This document shows, piece after piece, positions 7,066 to 14,836 of a stretch of DNA of 38,879 nucleotides. The notes under the pieces are model-generated. The model saw only the letters and a list, made by a program, of their open reading frames with translations. It did not search any database and was not told the DNA's origin. The stretch's first letter is position 1; the number at the start of each line of letters is the position of its first letter. Made by a program: the position numbers and the translations under genes. The DNA comes from Methanothrix harundinacea (GTDB taxonomy: Archaea > Halobacteriota > Methanosarcinia > Methanotrichales > Methanotrichaceae), in NCBI GenBank assembly GCA_002502785.1, contig DAQG01000017.1, forward strand, positions 1 to 38,879. Direction: 5' to 3'.

Positions 7066-7299
7066 ATGTCAACAGCAGTTTACAGCATCCGTCTGGAGAG
7101 CGACGTCCGACGGATGATGGACGAGATGAGCGAGGTTGACTGGCAGGCTGAGATCAGAGAAATGGTGGAGTCAATGGTCCGGGATAAAAAGAAGAAGAGG
7201 CTACTGGACCGGGCAGAGGCGCGCTGGAAAGAGCAGGTAGATAGCGCCGAGGGCGCAGCATCGATGATAAGGGAGGATAGAGATGCAGGCGCCAGATAG
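7066..7299 (+). CDS. vapB: VapB-type antitoxin
   Basis: 77 residues. The N-terminal MSTAVYSIRLESDVRRMMDEM fits a beta strand followed by helices as in ribbon-helix-helix antitoxins; the rest is a charged helical tail (MVRDKKKKRLLDRAEARWKEQ) of the kind that wraps the toxin. It overlaps the vapC gene by 17 bases, so translation is coupled. As a known VapB it would neutralise VapC and repress the shared promoter. The gene is leaderless by TATA spacing. Identification depends strongly on its intact neighbour. Confidence 0.82.
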   Translation: MSTAVYSIRLESDVRRMMDEMSEVDWQAEIREMVESMVRDKKKKRLLDRAEARWKEQVDSAEGAASMIREDRDAGAR

Positions 7300-7699
7300 G
7301 GCCGTTCTGGACTCAAGCGCCATCGCCGCTATTTTCTTCAAAGAGGTGGCATCCTCCCGAGCCCTGAAGAGCGCGGCCGGATGCGACCCCATAACTTTAG
7401 ACCTGGCTATCGCCGAGGTGGGGAACGTGGCCTGGAAGCGGGTCTCCTTCTCTGGCGAGAACGAAGGAACGGCTCTGGAGGCTCTTCGGGACTGCATGGT
7501 GTTCATCAGCACCACCTGCGCCCTCCTGAAGTCGTCAGACCTTATGGAGGAAGCATTCGGGATCGCCGTTCAAGAAAAGGTCTCTTTCTACGATTCGCTC
7601 TTTCTCGCAGCGGCAGAGCAGGAGAGTGTGCCGCTGCTGACCCTCGACAAAAAACTGTATGATAAGGTGAAAGAGAGTAGAGACGTCCGTCTCGTCTAG
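7283..7699 (+). CDS. vapC: VapC-type PIN-domain ribonuclease toxin
   Basis: 138 residues, the normal length for VapC. The acidic metal-binding residues of a PIN nuclease are all visible: D10 in VLDSSAI, E45 in LAIAEVGN, D104 in SFYDSLFLAAA and D122 in LLTLDKKLY. A Shine-Dalgarno (GGGAGG) lies six bases before ATG 7283, inside vapB. VapC toxins cut tRNA or rRNA at defined sites; the target of this one cannot be told. The pair looks intact, unlike the HEPN gene just upstream. Confidence 0.92.
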   Translation: MQAPDRAVLDSSAIAAIFFKEVASSRALKSAAGCDPITLDLAIAEVGNVAWKRVSFSGENEGTALEALRDCMVFISTTCALLKSSDLMEEAFGIAVQEKVSFYDSLFLAAAEQESVPLLTLDKKLYDKVKESRDVRLV

Positions 7700-7947
7700 C
7701 CTGACAGACCACCGCCGCGCCATCCGAGCCATGCACTTGGGGCAGAGCATTGCGCTTGCATTCGTCCGGCTTGCCCGCGGAAGGGAACCGCCACGGTCTC
7801 GCACGATTCGGCGGTGGGTGAAGGGGCGGTTTTGAGGTGTTAGGTCCTGATTCCGGAGAGCAGATCTGAACGGAAGAGTTTTGATGGAGTGGCGCGTCTG
7901 GACTCTGAGAAAGAACCCAGGAGGACTCCCCCACGCCCACGCTCCGC
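7700..7947. other. Spacer upstream of the CHAT-STAND gene, with a GC hairpin
   Basis: No convincing gene. CCGCC/GGCGG at about 7789-7814 closes a hairpin. The 28 bases from 7785 (GAACCGCCACGG...) match 22 of 28 positions with 11615-11642 just after the CHAT-STAND gene. AGGAGG at 7919-7924 is the likely ribosome binding site of the next gene. A minus-strand open frame here contains CPKC but is not supported otherwise. Confidence 0.4.
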
Positions 7948-10900
7948 TTGACCCAGATCTCCGAAGGCGAGGACAGATACCGCGTCGAGATCGCTCTGGA
8001 GGGCGATGGCCTGCCCCGCCAGACCGCCGTCTCCGAATTCGATTTTCCCCTCTCAGCCCAGGACCGGGAAGACTTGCGCTGGTATTTTGAGGACTATTTA
8101 CAGTACTTACACGATCCAGCACCAAAAAGGGCCGATCGCATCGAAAAGCGTATGGAGAAGATCGGAGTTGAGCTTTTCAGGGATATTTTTCAGGCGGATG
8201 AGGATACCCGCGGTCTGTGGGCGGAAGCTTTGCGCACATCATTGAGTGAAGTCAGAATCGAAGTTGTCACTGAAGTTCGAGAAGCGGCATCCATACCTTG
8301 GGAGCTTATCCGTGACCCCAAAACGGATGCACCCTTGGCCTTGGCAGCTAAGGCCTTTGTGAGAGCTTATCACCGAGCGGCGCAGAGGCCAAAGCTCCCA
8401 GAAAAATCCCCCGGACCAATTCGAATATTGCTGGTTATCTGCCGCCCACGCGGCCGAGATGATGTGCCTTTCCGCTCTGTGGCTAGCCGAATTGTCAAAG
8501 GTCTGACCCAGGAGACCCTCTCGATTAAGCTTGACGTTCTTCGGCCGCCAACGTTCGAACAGTTGAGTCGGGTTCTCCACGAAGCGAAATCAAAAGGTCA
8601 GCCCTACCATGTTGTCCATTTTGACGGTCATGGCACCTACGCGGAAGTGGACCCATCTGATGAACTGGGAAGGATTGTGAGCGGGCTGAGCAGAGTGATG
8701 CTCGCTGGATCAAGAAGACCTGGACCTCACGGATATCTTCTCTTCGAAAATCCCTCCGTGAAAGAAAATGCCCAGTTTGTGGACGGTCCATCTTTAGGAA
8801 ATTTGCTCGTCGAAACCGATGTTCCATTTCTGATACTCAACGCCTGCAGGTCTGCTCATGCCGAGCCTCCTAACGCGCCCCTTTCTCCGGAGGAGGCCGA
8901 AAAGAAAAACGTTCACGAAAATGTACGCGCCTTTGGCTCGCTGGCTCTGGAGGTGATGGACGCGGGGGTAGTCGGCGTAGTTGCCATGCGCTACAACGTC
9001 TACGTGGTGACCGCAGTTCGGTTCGTGGAAGACCTTTACCACAACCTTGTACGCGGTCAAACCTTGGAAGAGGCCGTGACCCTGGGGCGCAAACTTCTGC
9101 ACGATCAGCCCCAAAGAGATATTGGATATAAACCGCACATATTCCAGGATTGGACGGTGCCGATAGTATACAGTGCAGCTCCGGTATCCATCTTTCCCGA
9201 ACTCAAAGAAGTGGATACGCTCCTAATCAATACCGAATCCGCAGATTCTGCTTCAGAACGCGCCATGCTTGATCCCGCCGTACCACCAATTCCAGATGTG
9301 GGCTTCTTCGGGATGGACGGAACTCTCTTGGCACTAGATCGCGTCTTCGACTCTCAAAAGATTGTTTTGTTGCACGCCTTTGCCGGAAGTGGCAAGACCA
9401 GCGCGGCAGCAGAGTTCGCCCGCTGGTATTCCTCAACGGGAGGCGTGAACGGGCCGGTGCTCTTCAGCACTTTTGAGAGGTATAAACCACTCGCTAGGGT
9501 TTTAGACAAAATCGAGCAGTTTTTCGGCAAAGCGTTGGAGCGATCTGACATCCATTGGCTAACTTTAACAGATGTCCAAAGGCGAGATGTAGCCCTCAAG
9601 ATCTTGAAACGAGTTCCAGTCCTTTGGATCTGGGACAACGTTGAGCCCGTCGCAGGTTTTCCTTCAGGAACGAAATCAGCATGGAGTCTTGAAGAGCAAA
9701 AGGATCTGGTCGACTTTCTGCGGGATGCCAGGGACACAAAGGCAAAGTTCCTGCTCACCTCCCGGCGAGACGAGAGCGGATGGCTCGGAGATCTTCCTGC
9801 ACGCATACAGGTTACGCCGATGCTGATGCAGGAGGGGGTCGAGCTTGCTAGGGCCGTTGCAGAGAGGCGCGGCCGGAGGTTCATGGATGTGGAAGACTGG
9901 ACGCCGCTTCTGAGGTTCTCCCAGGGAAATCCGCTGACGATAACGGTGCTGGTAGGCCAGGCGCTCCGGAACGGGCTCGAAACGAAAACGGATATCGAGG
10001 GTTTTGTGGCGGAGCTTCAGGCGGGCACCGCCGAGATCGAGGAGGACGAGAGGGAGGGGCGCTCCAAATCTCTTGGTGCCTCACTGCGCTACGGTTTCGA
10101 GCACGCCTTCGATGAAGAGGAGCTTAAAAGGCTCGCACTCCTACATCTCTTCCAGGGGTTTGTGAACGTGGATGTCTTGAAAGCGATGGGCAACCCTGAT
10201 GCGGAGTTGTCTCTTCCCGAAGTGCGCGGCTTGACGAGGGATTACTGGATCTCGCTTCTCGACAGGACTGCTGAGGTAGGGCTGCTTAGGACCCGAGGCG
10301 GAGGGTATTACTTTATCCAACCAGCTCTTCCCTGGTTCTTCAAAAATCTCTTCGAGGAACATCATTCATCTGATAAAGGGGCAACCAGGGCCTTTGTGGA
10401 GGCTGTGGGCTCTATGGGGAATTACTACTTCGATAAATACCAGACTGGCCATCGAGAAGTAGTATTGATCCTGGCTGCCGAGGAGGCAAACCTGCTTTAT
10501 GCACGGCAATTAGCCACGAAAAATGGCTGGTGGAGGACGATCATTGCAGCGATGCAGGGTCTTCGTTGGCTGTATGATCAGACTGGCTGGTGGGTGGAGT
10601 GGAAACGTCTCGTCGATGAAATCACTCCCCTTTTTATGGACCCGAAAACCGATAGTCCAATTCTTGGCCGGGAGATGGATTGGAACGTGGTCATAGATTA
10701 TAGAGTTAAAATGGCCATCAAGTCCCGACAGTGGGTTGAAGCTATGAGGCTGGAGAAAAAGGATGTGGAACGGCAACGGCTGAAAGTGGGTTCGGTTCTG
10801 GCTGTCGACCAAAATACGATAAATGAAGACGCAATGGTCGCTATTAGAAATTATGTTGTCTCGATAGGAGATTTGGCTGGCATTCAATATAAAATGGGTG

Positions 10901-11550
10901 ATGTGGAGTGTATCCAGAGCTATGAAGAGGCCATTGAGAAAAGTGAGATGTATGGCTTCTGGTCAATGGCTGCCGGATATTCCATGAACCTGGGCAATGC
11001 ATACGTTTTTATAACTGAAATCCGCGCCTTGCACAAGGCCGAACATTTTTTTAAGCGTGGTCTGGATCTGACTCCCAAGTCTGACGTGCTTGGACGGAGT
11101 AGATGCCTTGCAAACTTGGGGAATGTAGCTCTAGAGCGATATTTGGAGACTCTAAGAGCCGGAAAACCAGAATGTGAGCATCTTTGGGGTGCTCGTAAAT
11201 ACTATCAGCTGGCTCTGGATATCTTACCGCCGAACGCTGTGGAAGAATTGGCTTTGACACATAACCGACTAGGATGCGTTTACGAATATTCCGGAATGTT
11301 CAATGAGTCGCTGAGACACCACCAAGAGTCCATCCGCTATAGTGATAAGTTGGATGATCTTTACCTGGCGGCAACACGCCGCAGAGACGTTGCCATTCTC
11401 CTTAGGGATGCTGGCCAGCTGTCCGATGCGTTGGAGTATGCCCGGTCCGCTCGGGAAAAGTTTGAGGCTCATGGACCTGTTGGGGCCGAAAGAGTACGGC
11501 AAACACAAAATCTTATCGTCGAACTCGAAAATGCCTTGAGGTCCAAATGA
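7948..11550 (+). CDS. CHAT protease - NB-ARC (STAND NTPase) - TPR protein, putative defence/cell-death effector
   Basis: 1200 residues counted from TTG 7948. CHAT caspase-like domain, residues about 100-415, with the catalytic pair H228 (VVHFDGHG) and C300 (LILNACRSAH). NB-ARC/STAND ATPase, about 455-700: P-loop AFAGSGKTS (K483), Walker B VLWIWDN (560-564), FLLTSRRDE sensor, and SQGNPLT, the GLPL-like motif. A winged-helix-like part follows, then helical TPR-type repeats to the end (for example LGNAYVFITE, LANLGNVALERY, HNRLGCVYEYSGMFNESLRHHQES). Known CHAT-STAND proteins are signal-triggered proteases in immunity. AGGAGG at 7919 is eight bases before ACG 7933, which would read xPTLRLTQI; the TTG is 23 bases away, so the start may have been lost or be ACG. 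G+C is lower than in the core genes, suggesting transfer. Confidence 0.9.
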   Translation: MTQISEGEDRYRVEIALEGDGLPRQTAVSEFDFPLSAQDREDLRWYFEDYLQYLHDPAPKRADRIEKRMEKIGVELFRDIFQADEDTRGLWAEALRTSLSEVRIEVVTEVREAASIPWELIRDPKTDAPLALAAKAFVRAYHRAAQRPKLPEKSPGPIRILLVICRPRGRDDVPFRSVASRIVKGLTQETLSIKLDVLRPPTFEQLSRVLHEAKSKGQPYHVVHFDGHGTYAEVDPSDELGRIVSGLSRVMLAGSRRPGPHGYLLFENPSVKENAQFVDGPSLGNLLVETDVPFLILNACRSAHAEPPNAPLSPEEAEKKNVHENVRAFGSLALEVMDAGVVGVVAMRYNVYVVTAVRFVEDLYHNLVRGQTLEEAVTLGRKLLHDQPQRDIGYKPHIFQDWTVPIVYSAAPVSIFPELKEVDTLLINTESADSASERAMLDPAVPPIPDVGFFGMDGTLLALDRVFDSQKIVLLHAFAGSGKTSAAAEFARWYSSTGGVNGPVLFSTFERYKPLARVLDKIEQFFGKALERSDIHWLTLTDVQRRDVALKILKRVPVLWIWDNVEPVAGFPSGTKSAWSLEEQKDLVDFLRDARDTKAKFLLTSRRDESGWLGDLPARIQVTPMLMQEGVELARAVAERRGRRFMDVEDWTPLLRFSQGNPLTITVLVGQALRNGLETKTDIEGFVAELQAGTAEIEEDEREGRSKSLGASLRYGFEHAFDEEELKRLALLHLFQGFVNVDVLKAMGNPDAELSLPEVRGLTRDYWISLLDRTAEVGLLRTRGGGYYFIQPALPWFFKNLFEEHHSSDKGATRAFVEAVGSMGNYYFDKYQTGHREVVLILAAEEANLLYARQLATKNGWWRTIIAAMQGLRWLYDQTGWWVEWKRLVDEITPLFMDPKTDSPILGREMDWNVVIDYRVKMAIKSRQWVEAMRLEKKDVERQRLKVGSVLAVDQNTINEDAMVAIRNYVVSIGDLAGIQYKMGDVECIQSYEEAIEKSEMYGFWSMAAGYSMNLGNAYVFITEIRALHKAEHFFKRGLDLTPKSDVLGRSRCLANLGNVALERYLETLRAGKPECEHLWGARKYYQLALDILPPNAVEELALTHNRLGCVYEYSGMFNESLRHHQESIRYSDKLDDLYLAATRRRDVAILLRDAGQLSDALEYARSAREKFEAHGPVGAERVRQTQNLIVELENALRSK

Positions 11551-11684
11551 AAATGACCACCAAAATGGGGGTCTCTGCGCCTCCTGGCGAGAAGCGGACC
11601 CTGCCTACAGGATAGAACCGCTACGGCTTTGCACGCTTCGCCTCCTATCCCAGTGATGCGCCTCTTTTCATTCCTTCCTTTTTC

Positions 11685-12638
11685 TCACCCGACGACCCCA
11701 GGATACCCCGTCACCGTCGCCCGGAGGAGGACGTCGATGATCAGAGCCGCAAATAGTACCGCCCGGTAGTTCGCCCCCTGGTAGAAGATCCCCTCCCCCC
11801 TCTTGGCGGTCGGGTTTCGGATGAAGTCGAGGGTCTGGGCGATCATCCAGACTCCAGCCGCCAGGGCCGCTGCGAAATAGATCGGCCCAAGACCGGTGAC
11901 TATCCCCAGGGCGAGGGAGAGGGCGACCCCGACGACCCAGGCCGCGGCGACGAGTTTTGCGGTCTTGGGGATGCCGTAAGTGACGGGAAACGTCGGTATC
12001 CCCTCCCGCCGGTCGCCCTCGACGTCCCGCGAGGCGTCGCAGTTGGTGAACCCCCAGTCGGTGATGCAGATCATGGCCCCGAGGATGACGGCCCCCTCGT
12101 GAAGGCCGGGGCCTGCTTTCAAGAGGCCCGCCGGAGCCATGGCGAGCCAGACGCCTACCGGCACAATCCCGTAGGCGAGCCCCACGAAGGCCCAGGAGAA
12201 GGGTGTGCTCCTCTTCGCCCACTTCGAGTAGATCGCCATGATCAGCGTCGCCGCGACCAGGGCGACGAAGCTCTCGGGGTTGAGGTAGAGGGCGACAGCG
12301 GCCGCTAATGCGAACAAAAGCCCCGAGTAGGCGAGAGCCGACGATCTCGTCACCTGCGAGGAGGGGAGCGGCCTGCCCGGCATCCCGACGGCGTCGACGT
12401 CGACGTCGCAGCAATCGTTGTAGACGTAGGAGCTGGTGATGGCGGCGTACGCCCCCAACGTTGCGATGACGAAGGGAAACGCGGGCGGGAGGCCCCCGGC
12501 CGTCGCGTAGACTGCAAGTAGGGCGACTGCTCCAGGAAGCGCGATGTCCATCGGCGCCAGGGGCGGGCGGAGAAGCTGCCAGTAAGCCCTGAACCTGCTG
12601 CTGCTTTTCGTATTTTTCATATTCGTACAGGCGTTCAC
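11685..12638 (-). CDS. UbiA-family prenyltransferase (membrane)
   Basis: 317 residues from GTG 12638, preceded by GGGAGG ten bases upstream; ATG 12620 is an alternative. About eight to nine hydrophobic helices. Both Asp-rich prenyl-diphosphate motifs are present: YNDCCDVDVDAVGMPGRPLPS-type (N-D-x-x-D-x-x-x-D) near residue 93 and DASRDVEGDRREGIPT near residue 200. UbiA enzymes move a polyprenyl group onto an aromatic or glycerol-phosphate acceptor in the membrane. In this organism the product could be an ether lipid precursor or methanophenazine; sequence alone does not decide. It is 16 bases downstream of the phosphoglucose isomerase gene and probably co-transcribed. Confidence 0.9.
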   Translation of the reverse strand: MNACTNMKNTKSSSRFRAYWQLLRPPLAPMDIALPGAVALLAVYATAGGLPPAFPFVIATLGAYAAITSSYVYNDCCDVDVDAVGMPGRPLPSSQVTRSSALAYSGLLFALAAAVALYLNPESFVALVAATLIMAIYSKWAKRSTPFSWAFVGLAYGIVPVGVWLAMAPAGLLKAGPGLHEGAVILGAMICITDWGFTNCDASRDVEGDRREGIPTFPVTYGIPKTAKLVAAAWVVGVALSLALGIVTGLGPIYFAAALAAGVWMIAQTLDFIRNPTAKRGEGIFYQGANYRAVLFAALIIDVLLRATVTGYPGVVG

Positions 12639-12654
12639 GTTTACTCGCCCTCCC

Positions 12655-13371
12655 TCAGTCCAAAAGCCCCTCGAAGGCCTCGAGATGGTCCTGGGGTCTG
12701 ACGAGCCAATCGAGCTTCCCCATCTCCCTCCCGATGGGATAGATCTCCCTGTTCTTAGAGAGGCCGAGAGCCTTCACCTTTGGAACCTCAACCTCCCTCA
12801 AGGGCGCCGCATCCTCGCACTTCGGATTCTCGACGAACCCATCTTCGATGAGGAAGTATGCGCCGCCTCCCCTCGCCTTTATCGGGTCGTATATCGACGA
12901 GAACTCCCTTGCTACGAAGTTTGCCATCTTCAGCCTTTTGTTGGAGTCGTTTATGGTGATGTGGCCGTAATCGGGTGGCACAACCACCTTGTCTCCTGCC
13001 CTCGCCCTCACCACCACGACGTCGCTGAGATCCTCTTTCTGAAGGAGGTATGTCGCCTCCCCCTCCAGAACCTCATAAACCTCTGGGTAGGTGATCTCCT
13101 GTCCAGGAACCCTGGGATGGTAGTGGCCTGCGGTCTTGACGTACTCGCACCCCAACATCAGGGGCGGGATGATGGTGATGTCGTACCTGATCCCCTGCTC
13201 CTTGAAGAGGTCACCATCCCTCCTACTCAGGAAGAGGTCCCTGTACATGTAGTAGAGCTCCAGGTTCTCGGCGTCCTTTGCCCACTCTTGATCGCAGAGG
13301 ACGTCGTCCATGTCGTGGAGCATTCTCACGTCGGGCTCCTTCGTCTTTCCGCCGAATTCGAGCTCGTTCAA
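12655..13371 (-). CDS. pgiA: Cupin-type glucose-6-phosphate isomerase
   Basis: 238 residues. Archaeal cPGI interconverts glucose 6-phosphate and fructose 6-phosphate with a bound metal. Metal ligands of the cupin are visible: H83 and H85 in AGHYHP, E97 in YPEVYEVLEG, and H137 in PPDYGHITIN. TTG 13371 was kept as start because the N-terminal MNELEFGGKTKEPDVRML block aligns with known cPGI starts, and the TATA at 13405-13411 would put the RNA start about 12 bases before it; an ATG at 13323 would remove this block. The C-terminal 50 residues extend past the cupin. First gene of a two-gene unit with the UbiA gene. Confidence 0.93.
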   Translation of the reverse strand: MNELEFGGKTKEPDVRMLHDMDDVLCDQEWAKDAENLELYYMYRDLFLSRRDGDLFKEQGIRYDITIIPPLMLGCEYVKTAGHYHPRVPGQEITYPEVYEVLEGEATYLLQKEDLSDVVVVRARAGDKVVVPPDYGHITINDSNKRLKMANFVAREFSSIYDPIKARGGGAYFLIEDGFVENPKCEDAAPLREVEVPKVKALGLSKNREIYPIGREMGKLDWLVRPQDHLEAFEGLLD

Positions 13372-13404
13372 GTCTCAACACCCGGATAGAGAGGGGTCGG
13401 CAAA

Positions 13405-13411
13405 TTTATAA
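13405..13411. promoter_or_regulatory. Shared TATA box of a bidirectional promoter
   Basis: TTTATAA reads as TTATAAA on the other strand. It is centred 27 bases before the plus-strand ATG at 13435 (leaderless, no Shine-Dalgarno) and about 37 bases before the minus-strand TTG at 13371. No other TATA-like sequence lies in the 63-base gap. Confidence 0.55.
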
Positions 13412-13434
13412 CGTTTTTCCGAGAAGAAGACCTC

Positions 13435-13923
13435 ATGGAAAATGATGGGAAGCCCGCCACTTTCTGCGAGGACATCAGAAAGTTCATCATGACCTTCGTA
13501 TCCACCACCGCCGAGGCGATCCAGGCGACCCAGGGCACCGGCGGCCTCATGATCATGAGCGTCACCATCGGCACCAAGCTCTGGGAGGAGATGGAGCAGT
13601 TCAGGGGGTGCGATTTGCCGACCTACGAGACGAGGGCGGAGCAGATCGAATGCTTCATGGACACCCTCAGAGATTCGGGGGCGATCGGAGGCAGCTCCTT
13701 TGAGGAGAAGGACGGCCACCTCGTCGTTCGCATCAAAGAGTGCTTCTTTGCCCCCGCCAGCGACCGTCAGATCGAGGCCGGACTTCTGCACCCCCTCTGC
13801 CCCATTGGAGGGGTGATCGTAGCAGGCCTTCACAAAACCGCCCACATCCTCGCCGCCCTGGAAGGGGTCGAGCACGACCCGGAGGGGGAGGTCTCCACCC
13901 TCACTTTCAGGCTCTACTCATGA
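13435..13923 (+). CDS. Conserved-looking protein of unknown function with Cys motifs
   Basis: 162 residues, soluble. Contains scattered Cys: C11, C59, C73, C102 (VRIKECFFAPASDR) and C122 (LLHPLCPIGG). The last two blocks resemble the closing part of V4R/hydrocarbon-binding-type domains, but I cannot name the family. The leaderless start follows from the TATA spacing. It is divergent from the phosphoglucose isomerase gene and convergent with the ATPase pair that follows, 58 bases away. Confidence 0.7.
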   Translation: MENDGKPATFCEDIRKFIMTFVSTTAEAIQATQGTGGLMIMSVTIGTKLWEEMEQFRGCDLPTYETRAEQIECFMDTLRDSGAIGGSSFEEKDGHLVVRIKECFFAPASDRQIEAGLLHPLCPIGGVIVAGLHKTAHILAALEGVEHDPEGEVSTLTFRLYS

Positions 13924-13981
13924 AGATCGGCAAGGGTTCCCAGAGTGGCGATCACCGGTGGAACGGTCGATGATGGCGGCG

Positions 13982-14836
13982 TCATAAGTTTGCTCTGATC
14001 CGGTCCCAGACCGATGTTATGGCCTGACCAACGGGACCCTCGACCTCGACGAGAGTTTTTCCCGATACCATCGCCTCGACCACCCCCGGGTCGAAAGGGA
14101 GATTTCCGGCGAGATTGACGCCCATCTCGCGGCACAATCCATCGATCTCTTCCGTCATCTCGAGGTTCAGGTCGTACTTGTTGACGCAGACCAGAGCTTT
14201 TACCCCAAAGTGCTTTGTGACGCCGAGGATCCTCTCGAGATCGTGAGCCCCTGAGATGGAGGGCTCGGTCATGACCAGAGCGAGGTCGGTCCCGGTGATG
14301 GAGGCGATGACGGGACAACCTATCCCCGGCGACCCGTCGATGAGGATGAGGTCCTTTTTCTCCTTCTCGGCGACCTTGAAGGCGAGCTCTCTCACCATCG
14401 TCACCAGCTTTCCGCTCGCCTCCTCCCCCGGAAATAGGTCGGCGTGAACCATCGTCCCAACCCGCGTTTCAGATACGAAAGCGTGGCCTGAGGTCCTTTC
14501 GACCATCGCGACCGCCTCCGAGGGGCAGACGATGGTGCAGACCTTGCACCCCTCACAGCTTCGGGGGTCCACCTGAAAATTGTGGATGGCATCGAACCTG
14601 CAAGCCTTCTCGCACTCGCCGCACATCGTGCACTTATCGGAATCGATCGTGGCAGTCTGTAGCCCCAAAAAGTCGTGAGTCTCTCGAATCTCGGGCCTCA
14701 GGATCAGGTGGAGGTCGGGAGCGTCGACGTCGCAGTCCGCCACCACCATCTCTCCTTTGGCGAGGCAGGCGAGAGATGCGGTCATCGTCGTCTTGCCTGT
14801 GCCGCCCTTGCCGCTGATGACGACCAGCTGCTTCAT
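13982..14836 (-). CDS. MinD/Mrp-like P-loop ATPase with inserted 2[4Fe-4S] ferredoxin domain (copy 2)
   Basis: 284 residues. Deviant Walker A ISGKGGTGKTT at residues 8-18, then ADCDVDAPDLH, a ferredoxin insertion with CTMCGECEKACRFD and CEGCKVCTIVCPSE (about residues 70-110), and LILIDGSPGIGCPVIAS as Walker B/switch. This family is annotated MinD-superfamily ATPase with inserted ferredoxin; members probably handle iron-sulfur clusters or act as ATP-driven electron carriers, but the partner is unknown. Its ATG overlaps the stop of the paralogue upstream (ATGA), so the two are translationally coupled and may form a heterodimer. Confidence 0.92.
   Translation of the reverse strand: MKQLVVISGKGGTGKTTMTASLACLAKGEMVVADCDVDAPDLHLILRPEIRETHDFLGLQTATIDSDKCTMCGECEKACRFDAIHNFQVDPRSCEGCKVCTIVCPSEAVAMVERTSGHAFVSETRVGTMVHADLFPGEEASGKLVTMVRELAFKVAEKEKKDLILIDGSPGIGCPVIASITGTDLALVMTEPSISGAHDLERILGVTKHFGVKALVCVNKYDLNLEMTEEIDGLCREMGVNLAGNLPFDPGVVEAMVSGKTLVEVEGPVGQAITSVWDRIRANL

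Noticed and set aside
7535..8125. Minus-strand open frame with a CPKC motif
   Set aside because: It is antisense to vapC and the start of the CHAT gene, is rich in Arg/Ser, and has no ribosome binding site or recognisable domain.
13358..13378. GTTCAAGTCTC, similar to a tRNA T-loop
   Set aside because: No acceptor or anticodon stem around it; it overlaps the pgiA start.
13921..13981. Possible NifX-like start (VAITGGTVDDGG) between the unknown gene and the ATPases
   Set aside because: The frame closes after about 18 residues and has no continuation; too short to support a gene or a clear pseudogene.
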